Source of the DNA: Pholiota molesta
Lineage: Eukaryota > Basidiomycota > Agaricomycetes > Agaricales > Strophariaceae
Assembly (NCBI GenBank): GCA_014925825.1
Contig: JACGCK010000004.1
Location: forward strand, 434,001 to 498,000
Direction of reading: 5' to 3'
DNA length: 64,000 bases
Every line of letters starts with the position of its first letter. The first letter of the stretch is position 1. The position numbers were made by a program, and so were the translations under genes. Positions 22,693 to 33,899 of the stretch are shown piece after piece. The notes under the pieces are model-generated. The model was not told where the DNA came from, searched no databases, and worked only from the letters and a program-made list of their open reading frames with translations.

Positions 22693-25600
22693 TTACATCG
22701 ACGGCGATGCTGCATCCGCTGACGATTCCTTTTCGCGGGGAGGTGTCGCCGGTGCAGCGGATGTGGCGCTGACCGCGTCGTGGTTGGCGGCGGCGGGGGC
22801 GTCTGCGCCATTTTCGTCCCCCAGAGACAGGCCTTCCGCCTGTCCAGCCAACGCAATGCTAACGACTGTATCGCTCTTCGCCGCCGCCGCCACTTCCTTG
22901 GTCTTGTCTCCCGGCGCTCGCTGATGTGATTGGCCATTGACAGCAGGAGCCCGTTTCATAAGCTTAGGATTGAAGATCTCTCCGGCCTGCATGAGAAGAA
23001 AAGACAAATACAAAATTAACATTCATTTCACAAAAGTCGATCAATCAAACCAAATCAGACCTTGGGAGACGGCCTTTCAACCGCATTTTCTTCTTGTCTA
23101 GCAATTGGAGTATGGTGTGCAGATGCACCTCCAGAAGCACCGGCAGTTCCATTAGTGGAAGGAGAAAGGATAGGCCGCGAATTGCCCCAGGCGCCCGTCG
23201 CAACCGGCGTCTTCTTCTCCTGAGGCGTGCCCCCAGAGGTCAGAGGTGGGAAATCTGTAGCCTGCAATGATACAGGCGGTGCATGAGAGGAAGACGACGA
23301 CGACGACGATGGTTGCCTAGGCGAACTCTCGTTCGGCATCGGCGAGTTGTGACCATTCGACCGAGAAGGCGAAATGGGTGACATGGTCCGTGAGTTCGTG
23401 AGCGATATGTCGTGATGCCGCCCGCCAGCCAAGGTAGGTTGTGCTTTCAGACCGACAGCCCAGTCAGGGCGTGGAGGCAAAGGGTGCTGGGATGAGGTAG
23501 TCGATGTAAATGTTCGCCGTGACGAGGACGATGTTGTAGAAGAAGACTAGGAGAAAACATGATCAATAAAATTATCCACAATGTTAGAATCGCAAAAAAA
23601 AATGACAATCTTACAGTAGAAGAAACATCGTCGTTAGTGGACGAAGCACGACTGTTACCTCCAGAGCTGCTATTTCCAGAAGGACGGCGATTCGTAGTAT
23701 TGAACCGCGGCCCAACAGAGTCGTTCGCGCCAGGAATAACAGGAGCGGTGTACCCGCCCATGCCCACTCCAGGACCGTAGCTCCAAGCCGTACGATGAGG
23801 CGGAGGCGCCTGCGCACGATTCTTTGCCCCATTCGCGCCCATGGGAGGTCCTCCTAACCCAGCGCCGTTCCGCGAGGTCGAGCGCCCATTGTTATTGGGT
23901 GCAATGACGCCATTTCCGAGCCCATTCCGCACTGCATTCGGGTTATGATGGTTAACGGGCCCGCTGGGAGGGTGTCCCATCTGATTTCCATTCAGATTGC
24001 CTCGGGGCATGTCATAGCTGGGCTGCTGCTGCTGATGGTGGTTGTTGTTGTTGTTTTGCTGCTGATGCTGTGGTTGCTGGTGCTGCGGCTGGAGTTGGTG
24101 CTGCTGCTGCTGAGGCTGATGTAATTGATGCTGCTGCTGTTGCTGAGGCGGCTGCATATTCATATGTGTTTGAGGCGGCGGTGGTCCCTGCTGGCCAGGG
24201 GCCGGAGGAGGCGGTTGATAATACCCATTCATAGGATAGCTATATGCATGGCTGGGATGCATGAAGGGCTGGTACTGAGGCGAATGGGCTGGTGGAGGCG
24301 GAATGCCAACGGGATGCGTATTTTGTGGGGGTTGCTGCGGCGGTGAGAGGGGCATCTGCATTGAATGCGAGGGAGACTGCAAGGGCTGTTGCTGCGGGTG
24401 CGGAGGCCATCCGTAGTGCGCTCCGTAGCTGATCTGATGCGGAGGCGAGTATGGCTCGGGACCTGAAGGTGCGCCGGGATCGGAAGCGTTATGCTGAGGC
24501 ATGGGAGGTGGTGGTGAATATGGGTTGTACTGTTGCGGGTAATATGGGTATGGAGCGAGGAAAGGAGGATTGGGACCGGGACCAGGAGAAGAGTAGGGAT
24601 ACGCATACTGATTTGCATAATATCCTTGACTGGCACCGTGCGGCTGAGAAGGGTCATAAATTTGACCCATAGGAGAATCGTGCAGAGAGGCATAACTGAA
24701 CGACGAAGGGGACGGCGCCCGCGAATTACGAGAGCTGCCGCCCGAACCATTGCCGTGGAATGAACTTCCGTTACGGATAGAGCGTGTGGACGACGCAGAT
24801 GCACTGCCAGGACCTCCGCGTCTACTATCCTTCTTGTTGTCGCGTGAGTTGGACCCAGATGGCACGGACCACTCGCTTTCTGTGCCAGGCGAGCTTACGG
24901 CATCATCGGTATCGCCAACGCTGCTTCTACCGCCTGCGCTGGTAGAAGCAGAGCCGTTCAGAGAAAGAGTGGAGGAGCTTGCGCTGAGGTCCTTGTCTTT
25001 CCCCTTCTCTTCAAAGTCCATGAAGATGCGGGATCTGGCTTCGTTGTAGGCCGCTTCTCGCTCTTCGATTGTCATGCGTTTTTTGTTGCTTGAGCTGGTG
25101 ATGTTGCTTCTTCCACCTAGACTACCTGATTCTGACTGTTCGACATCTGAAAGCTCTTGATCTTCGCCACCGACCGAGCCTGCATGGGAATTGGGCTTGT
25201 TGCGACGGTCTATGACCGACCGACGCATTATTTTGAAGGCGGGCTGAGCGGTTGATTCAGCAGGCACCAGTTCGGAAATGCGTCGTTCAGGACTACATAG
25301 AATATCATCATCAATATGAAATCCAAAAAAAATGACAGTGACCACGCAGCGCACATTCGACTGTCGGCAGTCATCAGAACAAAGATGCCCTTCGTGACAG
25401 GGTCGTTTTCTGGGGCCAATCTGTAGTACGCTGAGCAACGGTGGACAAGCAGACGTTGATATGAGGTGGCAGGGGAGAGTTCAACGCGTTGCCTGTAGAT
25501 AGACTGGTGTCAGTTAAGCAGAACACAGCATTTAGCGGCAGGCGGACGATCTCCACCCAGGCCGGGCAACGCAATGGGGGCAAACCAAGGAGGAAAGAAG

Positions 25601-25830
25601 ACTCGCCTTCGTTCCATGATGAGCGTTTCGAAGGTCTCGCCGAGCTTCAAGACGTAGATTCGATCCTTGCTCCTCAGGGCCTCCAGGATCTGAGGGTCGA
25701 CGTCGGGGGTTTGGGCACCACTGCTCGCTGGGGTGCTGTCTCCCTCGTTAGAGGGGGACCCAGTGCTCTCTGGAAGGGGCGACGAGAATGGCTGGGCGAT
25801 TATCGTGTCATCTTGGCTGGTGGGATCCAT
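22693..25830 (-). CDS. R3H-SUZ domain RNA-binding protein
   Basis: After MDPTSQDDTIIAQPF comes the R3H region: ILEALRSKDRIYVLKLGETF, then across an intron QRVELSPATSYQRLLVHRCS, with the R...H single-strand nucleic-acid-binding motif, and YYRLAPENDPVTKGIFVLM. PERRISELVPAESTAQPAFK leads into the SUZ motif MTIEEREAAYNEARSRIFMD. The rest is Ser-, Pro- and Gln-rich with a poly-Gln/Asn tract at about 24020-24150. A late TDFPPLTS element, Lys/Ala-rich sequence and KPKLMKR-like stretches precede the stop. R3H-SUZ proteins bind mRNA in the cytoplasm. The start is uncertain because the frame stays open upstream to an RS-rich stretch near 26040. One intron (25493-25606) seems to use a GC donor. Confidence 0.82.
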
Positions 25831-26331
25831 GTAAGACGAGTCGGATACGGAACTGGCGATGGTGGGCGAGGTCGACGAGGTCGACGAGGGGGGGATGGTG
25901 AAGGCGTGTGTTGAGTCTGGGTAGCCTGGTTGGAAGTTGTAGTCGAGGGGACGACTGCGGGGTCTGATTGGGGAGCGACGAGAGCGGGATCTGGATATCG
26001 AGGGGGAGGGGGTGGAGATGAGGGCGATGGAGGCAGGCTAAGACACACGGGGACGTACCTAGCGCCATGTCGCAGACTGGGGGGCTGGTGGGAGGCGTGG
26101 GCGGTGGTGGTGGTGGCGGGGCAGGGCAGGATTGTGCGGGGAACGCAGAGTCAAGGCATGGGTGGAGGCAACGGTCAACCTGAAAATCTGACAGCATCCT
26201 CCTCAGATCATCCCAGTAACACCGTGGGTAAATTCATCATATCCAAATATTATTCATTCTAGCTACAATATCTAATGCCCCGGGCTCCCTCCCTGTGCAA
26301 CCTGATATATATTGAAACCCAAGCTGTTTTT

Positions 26332-28414
26332 CTATATTATTCCTCGGTCTTGTCCGCAAAACGTGTTCACGCACCAAAATACGAATACACACATCCCATA
26401 AACCATCAGCGCAAAAGCGCCATAGTTCATTCTCCTGCTTACACTGGGATCGTCGCGGGTCAACTGCGAGCCGTCGTACTTAATACCCCGTAATAATAAT
26501 AGGAAGAGAAAAATTTACCTTCCAGTAAAACAGTCCCGGCAAAATAAAGGAAATCGTCGTGGAACCAGTGGCTCCGACAAACGACAAAACTAGAAATATA
26601 ATCAGAAAACGACCACAAATATTCAGACCTCGAGCTGACCTATCTGTAGATCATCGACAAGATACGCAATGGTAAATCCACTGATGATAATTGCAGCAGT
26701 CAAGGCATTATGCTTAAAGGAAGACATTTCCGTATGTGCGCCGTGTCCATCATCATGTACAGATTCATTGTCGTCCTCATCTTCTGCACTGACGACTTTG
26801 GGCCGTGGTTCCGCACTTTGCGAGGGATGAAACACCTTGTCCAGGCAATTCCTGCAGGGATGCACCTGCAAGGGATATGAAAATAAAACTAATACCACAA
26901 TCGCCAGCTGGCCGACGGCAATGAAGAGCGACGTCGATGGGTACATAGCAATGATATTGGGTCCAACCTGCCACACAAGGATATTATTCGGTGAAACCCA
27001 AAAAGCCACCGACTACGATAACTGACCTTGGACCCAAAAGTGAGGTAGCCAAAACTGCAATAACTTCGTACACGAGAGTAGCAGAGCCAATGGAGCCACC
27101 AATAACAGTGTTCATTCGAGCTTGAGAGTTGGTCTTCAGCTCGTTATACATTGGAAATAGCTGCAAGTACAGTTTACTCAGCCCACGCCGACAAAGAGAT
27201 ATTAGATAGTGACCCACGTTTTGTGCGCACGTAAACGCGAATACTTGAACAGGAAAACTTGATACGAAGTTAGGGGTGAAATGGATAAGTCGAATTTCGC
27301 CAGGCTCAGGCATGCCTTTGAGGGGCCAGATATAGCATGTAATCACGATAGTCACCAGATATGCTTTTGATTGCAGAAGCCTAAAGGTCAACGAGGTTTC
27401 AGCACAAACTAGACAAAGAGCTCACCGACAGAGAAGAGAGCAACATAGCTCGTGTGCCGCAGACTGTGTATATGTCTCAAAAAGCATAGTGGGACGAGAA
27501 CAAGAGTGAAAATCGTAATCCAGATGTTGCCATTCTGCGTCCATTCGGGAGGATTCGTCGTTTCCGACGTCAGATCGTGATACAAGGACGCGACAACCTT
27601 GGGCATGAGCCCTTTGATGATGATCAAATAGCTAAGATAAAGAGGAAGCGAAGGATATCCCAGATTAGCACCGCACTAGATTTAGCAGAAACGGCTCAGC
27701 AGCGCAGCCGCAGAACCACAGGCGCGACCCGCACCTGATAGACACACCAAAGCACTTCGCAGCAATGGCCGCATCAAAGAAGACCGCCGCCCTGGGGAAG
27801 GTCAACTGCGATACGGCGTGAAATGACGCGTGTCGGCCCTGCGTCTTCGCTGCACATAAGGAAAGCAAGTACAGCCCGAATGACGCTACCGACCCAGACA
27901 GCACGCAGGTGATCATCCCGGGGATTAGCCCACTTGACGCCATTGCCTATTAATGGTCGTTCATTAATTCGGACGCCCATGGGAGGCGATAACGCGATAC
28001 GCACCAGAGGAAATGTAAGCATTCCTAATGCCAATGTTTTCAATCTGTCAGAACACAAATTTGGTTCATGTATTACCCAAAAAGAACACGCACCACTTCC
28101 AATGATAGTATTCGATAAATTACTGATGCAGCTGAGGAGACTGGCGCGCCCGTCTGGGGCATTATAGCACTGTGTTGTGGCTTGCTCGCACGACCACCTA
28201 AGAGGGCACGCGACTCGTCGGCCTCCAGCGTCGTCGAGATGCTGGGCTCTGCAGAGTCCTCAGCCGCCACGCCGTATGTATGCGTCATCTCGTACGCTTC
28301 GTCGTCGTATTCGGTTTCGTATTCCTTGTTTGCAGGGGAGGTATCCCTGGACTTATTCCACTCGGTCGCCGAAAGGGAGGAGAGGGTGAGAGAGGGTAGG
28401 GTCGGTATCTTCAA
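26332..28414 (-). CDS. Vacuolar-type amino-acid transporter (AAAP/AVT family)
   Basis: The hydrophilic head MKIPTLPSLTLSSLSATEWN contains many acidic residues. The AAAP signature follows, NLSNTIIGSG|MLTFPLAMASSGLIPG, across an intron and one missing base near 28120-28125. About ten membrane segments follow, among them VASFGLYLLSLCAAKTQG, SYLIIIKGLMPKVVASLY, ITIFTLVLVPLCFLRH, AYLVTIVITCYIWPLKG, TVIGGSIGSATLVYEVIAVL and NALTAAIIISGFTIAYLVDD. It ends VLSFVGATGSTTISFILPG, FYWK, and a last helix before CGQDRGII and the stop. A charged loop (DEDDNESVHDDGHG) lies before the final helices, as in fungal Avt5-7 proteins, which move amino acids across the vacuole membrane. It is divergent from the viperin-like genes. 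Confidence 0.85.
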
Positions 28415-28729
28415 GAATGTAGAGTGAGAGCCAAACAGCTAGTCGCCTGCTTGCCTCTTACAAATGCAACGGTTAGAGAGGTGGTGGGAGCCTTTCGCCT
28501 CGGGGCCTGTGCCGATAAGGATAAGGGGATAAGGATCAATATGGTTCAACAACGGAGTGGGTGGTCCTGAAGCCTTGCGCCTTGTGAGAAATTATGTTAA
28601 TCGTGCTCGACTGCCTCTCCGGATCATCGAAGTCGGTCGTTGCACTTGCTGGACAACTTGACACGAGATGCTATTTCTCCGCCAAGCTCAAACATATGCA
28701 TGCCACGTGATGCATGATGATAGACGCGT

Positions 28730-28745
28730 CGCGTCGCGCGACGCG
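28730..28745. repeat. 16-bp perfect CpG palindrome
   Basis: CGCGTCGCGCGACGCG equals its own reverse complement and overlaps an ACGCGT core just upstream. It lies about 550 bp before the first viperin-like start. Confidence 0.85.
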
Positions 28746-29239
28746 GGCGCTCGAATTTTGACTCAAATTGACGCGAGGAAAGCAACGTTCACAAAACAAT
28801 TTCTTTTGTTCGAGAGTCCAAATTTGAATAACCTTCAAGTGTGCGTATAATATTCAACTTACATAAAATGAACGTCTAGCGCGAGTTTACTATTAGTCCT
28901 CCAGATAGCGTCTCCAGATCAATTCACTTAGTCACTAGTATGGCCGTCTAAGTAATATAACAGGCTTGACTTTACTACTCCAAAGATTGTTCCTTGATAT
29001 CCGGAGTTCAAACTTAGAAACGTTAAAACTGCGGGCTATAGCCAAGTCCACCAATTGAAGGCTACTATAGGGAGAAGGCTGTAGCCCTCACACCCTAAAG
29101 CTATTTATTAGACTCTAATGTGTCCTCGTGGTCACACAAAAGAAGTCGTTTGAATTCATCACCGCAGCATCACACGGGCCTTACACAAGTATCCCAAATT
29201 TGGACATGGGCGCCTAAATCATCATTCGAGTACTTGGGG

Positions 29240-29247
29240 TATATAAA
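29240..29247 (+). promoter_or_regulatory. TATA box of first viperin-like gene
   Basis: TATATAAA in the context GGGG-TATATAAA-CC, about 44 bp before the ATG at 29291. TATA boxes are typical of inducible rather than housekeeping genes. The second copy has no equally good match at this distance. Confidence 0.55.
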
Positions 29248-29290
29248 CCTTTCCCCACTTGTATCAATCTACGTTCGGCATCATTCAAGC

Positions 29291-30485
29291 ATGGACTTTA
29301 TATCAGGCCTGGTCTCCTTTTTTCCTCTTAAGAGCTCCGCTGCTACGGAGGAAGATATCATCCCAATTTCCGTCAATTACTTTCCGCACAGGTGTGTTCA
29401 CCGCTGGCTGTCAAACCTCTACGCAACGCCGACGCTGACCACACTACAAGGCAATGTAATTACAGTTGTCAATTCTGTTTCCACACGTCGACGAATCTCT
29501 CGATTCTACCGTGGAGGAAGCTAAGCGAGGTCTCCGTATGCTCGCGGACGCAGGATGAAGAAATTGAATATCAGTGGCGGGGAGCCGTTTCTCAAGCCTG
29601 CCTTCATAGGCGAAATATTCCGCTTCTGCAAGGAAGAGCTCCACCTAGAGTCTTGCTCTGTGGTAAACAATGGTTCAAAAGTCACAGAGAAATGGCTAGA
29701 CACCTACGGCCAATATCTCGACGTCATGGCCATATCTTGTGATAGCTTCGACGCCGAAACAAATACTCGCATTGGACGATCGGATAAGGCACGCAAAGGA
29801 GATCATATTTCTCGCGTTTTTGAGGTCGCTGGATGTGCCGCCAGAGGGGAATCCAGGTCAAAATAAATACAGTCGTTAACAAGTAAGCTTCAAATTCTGT
29901 ATTAATTTGGAGTCCTCTTACTTAGTAATGTTACTCCTTAGACATAACTGGCAAGAAGATATGAATGACAACATTGCGTCTTTAGGGCCGAGTCGATGGA
30001 AGGTATGGATCCAGACTTTTCAAGATCGACATAATCTGATTTTTGGCGCAGGTTTTCCAAGTCCTGCTCCTCGATGGAGAAAACACAGGCGATAAATCAA
30101 ACTCTCTCCGAGATGGAAGAGATCTCGTCATCACAGATGAGCAATTTCAGGCATTTTTGGATAGGCACAAAGCTCAAAAAAGCCTAGTCCCAGAGGACAA
30201 CGAGGCCATGAAAGACTCTTATTTAAACCTTGATGAAGAAATGAGGTTAGTTCAATTGTAACGAGCCACTCGTCTATAGGGTCACTCACTAACGAGGATT
30301 CATTTAGGTTCTTAAATTGCGAGACCGGAGGAAAGGTTCCAGGTCAATCCTTGCTCAAAGCTGGTGTCCAAAACGCACTCAAGGACGCTGGTTGGGATAA
30401 GAAAGCCTTTGAAGATCGCGGTGGTATTTTTGATTGGAGTCGCGCCAGAGGGGACCTTGACAGATCTAACAATTTGGATTGGTGA
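29291..30485 (+). CDS. RSAD2: Viperin-like radical-SAM enzyme, copy 1 (frame broken)
   Basis: Viperins use a [4Fe-4S] cluster and S-adenosylmethionine to turn nucleotide triphosphates into 3'-deoxy-3',4'-didehydro chain terminators. Exon 1 (29291-29391) starts MDFISGLVSFFPLKSS. Exon 2 (29451-29882) carries QCNYSCQFCFHT (the CxxxCxxC cluster motif), NISGGEPFLKP (SAM-binding GGE) and YLDVMAISCDSFDAETN. Exons 3-5 give HNWQEDMNDNIASLGPSRWK, VFQVLLLDGENTGDKSN and FLNCETGGKVPGQSLLKAGV, ending in LDW. The order and motifs match animal viperin throughout. Against copy 2, exon 2 lacks three single bases (near 29510, 29554 and 29833), so the literal frame stops at 29742. It is either a young pseudogene or three consensus errors. 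The C-terminal LDW fits the motif that recruits cytosolic Fe-S assembly factors. Confidence 0.85.
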
Positions 30486-30489
30486 ATGC

Positions 30490-30877
30490 AGGCTTCCTTT
30501 GTACTTTGTCGTTTTCAAATTCTTCAAGTAAGCTATTGAAATTATACAGATTTACGATGTCAAGTGCCAGTGTGACTTTCTGTCGGAATGAAATAAGTAG
30601 TGCTCACCATCTAAACTGATTTTGGGGGTGGATTTTCAGCCTTCCTGCACGATAAGTACCATTCATATGTCATCTGTTACCGAGAGTTGGAACTCTCGAT
30701 TAAAAGGAAGAACTCAGAGGACTGAGTTGGTCGCAGCTGAAAGACCTGGCACGGCTATTGGTCGGAGTCCGTGCACGATTGATCGAAATGGAATCTTTTT
30801 TTATGCGCGTGACCATTGGGCAGCGCTTAGAAATATATTAAGATTCCTTCGCCCATGCACTCGTCGTTCGAGCCACA
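30490..30877. other. Spacer between the two viperin-like genes
   Basis: About 390 bp holding the promoter of copy 2. It shows no clear TATA box near the start at 30878 and no gene; short frames only. Confidence 0.5.
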
Positions 30878-32110
30878 ATGAACTTTATATCAAGCGTCGT
30901 CTCTATTTTACCTCTCAAGAACACAGCAGCTAAGGAGGAGAGAAAGATCCCCATTTCTGTGAATTATTTTCCGCATAGGTGTGTCCACTCTCTACTACTT
31001 ACACTCAGGTGCACTGCGCGCCAGAATTATCATTAGGATCCAATTCTAACACGGGTACTGGGTATTTTTGAAAGACAATGCAATTACAGCTGCCAGTTTT
31101 GCTTTCATACATCAACGAATCTCTCGATTCTGCCACTGGAGGAAGCTAAGCGAGGTCTCCGTATGCTCGCGGACGCAGGAATGAAGAAATTGAATATCAG
31201 CGGCGGGGAGCCGTTTCTCAAGCCTACCTTTATAGGCGAAATATTCCGCTTCTGCAAGGAAGAACTCAAACTCGAGTCCTGCTCTATTGTGAACAACGGG
31301 TCGAAGGTCACAGAGAAATGGTTTGACACTTACGGGCAATACCTCGACATGATGGCAATTTCCTGCGATAGCTTTGATCCAGAAACAAATGCTCTGATCG
31401 GAAGATCTGACAAAGCGCGCAAAGGAGACCACATATCTCGAGTTTTCGAGGTAGCTGAGTGGTGTCGCCAAAGGGGAATCCAAGTCAAGATAAATACAGT
31501 CGTTAACAAGTAAGCTTTGAACTCTGGATTTATTCCGAGTCCTTGAGCGCCTTCCACTAAGTTATGTCGCTCTTAGACACAACTGGCAAGAAGATATGAA
31601 TGACAACATTGCGTCTTTAGCGCCGAGTCGATGGAAGGTATGGATCCAGACTGTTCAAGATTGGGATATTCTGATTTTTGGCGCAGGTTTTCCAAGTCTT
31701 GCTCCTCGATGGAGAAAACACAGGCGATAAATCAAACTCTCTCCGAGATGGAAGAGATCTCGTCATCACAGATGAGCAATTTCAGGCATTTTTGGATAGG
31801 CACAAAGCTCAAAAAAGCCTAGTACCAGAGGACAACGAGGCCATGAAAGACTCTTATTTGCTTCTTGACGAAGAAATGAGGTGATTCCGCGCGTTACTCT
31901 TCCAGGTCCTTAGCCATTTAAACAAAATCTAGGTTCTTGAATTGCGAGTCCGGAGGCAAGGTTCCAGGTCGATCTTTGCTTGAAGTTGGCGTTCAAACTG
32001 CACTCGATGATGCTGGCTGGGATGAGAAAGCTTTCAAAGACCGCGGCGGCATTTTTGATTGGAGTCGCCCAGCGGAGAATAGCGATAAGTCTAAAGATCT
32101 GGAATGGTGA
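30878..32110 (+). CDS. RSAD2: Viperin-like radical-SAM enzyme, copy 2 (intact)
   Basis: Five exons (30878-30978, 31075-31509, 31577-31637, 31687-31880, 31933-32110) join in frame to 322 residues. The N-terminus MNFISSVVSILPLKNTAAKE has a short hydrophobic face that could act like viperin's membrane-associating helix, though shorter. Cys36, Cys40 and Cys43 form CNYSCQFC, the radical-SAM cluster motif. SGGEP lies at 76-80, and YLDMMAISCDSFDPETN, MKDSYLLLDEEMRFLNC and RGGIFDWSR follow in the animal viperin order. The last residues, LEW, match the C-terminal [L]-[D/E]-[W] signal that docks viperin on the CIA iron-sulfur machinery. No CMPK2-like nucleotide kinase is nearby. Every exon keeps its phase, so this copy should be functional. 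Tandem with copy 1; exons 3-4 are almost identical. Confidence 0.92.
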
Positions 32111-32204
32111 TGCGTTTATTTAAATTGTATTATCAATACTCGTGACGTCCTGGCGACCTCCACGATAAAAAAATACTATACATTTTACATTTTCTCTGTT
32201 TTGT

Positions 32205-33843
32205 CTACTCGGGAAACGCTTGGGCGCGCACTGCTTTAATCCAGGCTGCGGCAGCATCAGGGAACTAAATTTGAAATCGAATAAGTAATAAGAGCGGCAA
32301 TAAACTCTAAGCTCCAGACTAACCTCCCATACCATGACACCCGCATCTGCAAATATGAAAGGACAGGAAAGGACATAGAGATCATTGAGTTAATTTAAGC
32401 AAAATAGAATTTTAAAACTCACTCCAGCCTTGGTTTTTAGCTTGCTCAACGCATCCGGCTAAAATCGAGGTCGATATAAATCCGTTACTGGCATCGCTCG
32501 CAATACCCGGCTTGCCAATGACGAGCTTAGAGAGAGGGACACCGCTGTTTGCGATCTGGAAAAGAGCCGATTGTGGCCATGTACTGGACGAGGTCGTCAA
32601 CAGGCCGGCGCAGGTTGTATATTCGCTTGTTCCCTCTGTTTGGTACAATCATGAGCTAGGTGCACATGGCGACATACGATAGCACTCACGATTATAGAAC
32701 TGTAAAGCTTTGGTAAGTATCAAATTAGAAAATTCGAAGTGACATGCCTTACCTGCACGTTGTACCAATCAATCAAACTTCCTACTTTAGAGTTTACGGT
32801 CAGGTATGCGCCACCTCCAAATTTACCGGGTGAGAACCTAACGTGATCGGTAAGAACTTTGAAAAGTCAAAAGGTGTAAAATATTTTTACCATGGAGCCA
32901 CAGCTAAGGGAATACAAGGACATGTGAATACTGAGTATTAAGATTAAGAGGTGATATCGAATACTTACGGGCATGCGTTAGAATGGCTCCTGCAGGGAGC
33001 TGATTGCGCAATTGAGTTGTGAAAGACACCAACCAAGCCTTCATACACGAACGATGTAAGCACCCCACAAGAATTAATGGTCTTCAGTGATGCCGTACCT
33101 CTGCCTTGCCATCTCCGGCATTGATTGCGTCGAAATCCTGATAAAATTACGTTAGTCTGATGGTTTAAACTGGATTTAAAGGTTACAATGATCCGTTTAT
33201 ACATACTTCATAATCAACATCTGCGCCATCCAGATCGAATTCTTTGATCCAAGCCGCCATAGTGTTAGCAGTAGCTACAGGATCTTTTCCCTCGGTGGTG
33301 GGTTCCTCCGTTGACCCAAACAAGGATACAATGAGCTTTATTCCGGCAGCGGCATATTGTGACTTGACGGTAGAACGCTGCGCAGAAGATAACTGCGTCC
33401 ACTCCAAAGCCTGGTAGAAAATGATTTAGCTCAATGAATTGCTCAAATGACCGATGCCTACCTTATCAAAAGCTCCATTGGTTAAGAGGAAGGATAGGGC
33501 GCTTAATTTCCTTCATAAACGACGATCCTCAAAAAAGGAAATATGCCAGATACGCACAAAACGTTAAAGCCCTGCACGATCATGGAGTCAGTTTTTATAG
33601 ATATTGGAAGGTGAGAAGATCAAACCTGGATCTCAGAAACGGGCGGGGGCCAGTCTCTCCAGACACCGGAGCATCGCTGTAAATAACAAAACGTGGAGCA
33701 GCTGGAGCAGCCAATTTGGCGTGAGTTGCCAAATTGGAAGCATTTCTACCGTGCGCCACTTCCACAGGAGAGGAGATGACGATCTGAAGACCTATCAAGC
33801 TCGAAAGAAGTGAGAACGCCAGGGCCCTTTTGAAGATGAACAT
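32205..33843 (-). CDS. Secreted GH18 chitinase-type glycoside hydrolase, copy A
   Basis: The start at 33843 (MFIFKRALAFSLLSSLIGLQ) is a signal peptide; a Met at 33891 would add 16 residues. APRFVIYSDAPVSGETGP follows, then GFNVFALSFLLTNGAFDK, QYAAAGIKLIVSLFGS, and the catalytic strand FDLDGADVDYE, whose last Glu is the GH18 acid/base in DGxDxDxE. The barrel continues SFTTQLRNQLPAGAILTHA, KVGSLIDWYNVQFYN, SKLVIGKPGIASDASNGF and GVMVWE, and ends AAAAWIKAVRAQAFPE. Many short introns interrupt it. About 330 residues, with no chitin-binding module, resembles short fungal endochitinases. Substrates could be fungal wall or insect chitin; tandem copy B lies 1.3 kb away on the same strand. Confidence 0.87.
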
Positions 33844-33899
33844 GGTGAGGACGGTGAAGCAAATGGTGTAACACACTTTGCTGCGTTCCATGAATACTG

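Larger units (their letters stand above)
28415..29290. promoter_or_regulatory. Divergent region between transporter and first viperin-like gene
   Basis: 877 bp between divergent starts. It contains an E-box CACGTG at 28704-28709 flanked on both sides by ATGCATG, and a perfect 16-bp palindrome CGCGTCGCGCGACGCG at 28730-28745 in a local CpG cluster. A TATA-like TATATAAA lies at 29240-29247, about 44 bp before the viperin-like start. No coding frame is convincing. Confidence 0.55.

Noticed and set aside
24229..24804. 191-codon minus-strand frame rich in His, Arg and Leu
   Set aside because: Lies inside the R3H-SUZ coding exon in another frame; composition is that of an out-of-frame Pro/Gln/Tyr region.
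29291..32110. Alternative reading of the viperin-like genes as MoaA, PqqE or another radical-SAM enzyme
   Set aside because: The C-terminal half (MKDSYL.LDE.MRFLNC, RGG.FDWS, terminal LDW/LEW) is specific to viperin, and no second cluster motif of SPASM proteins is present.
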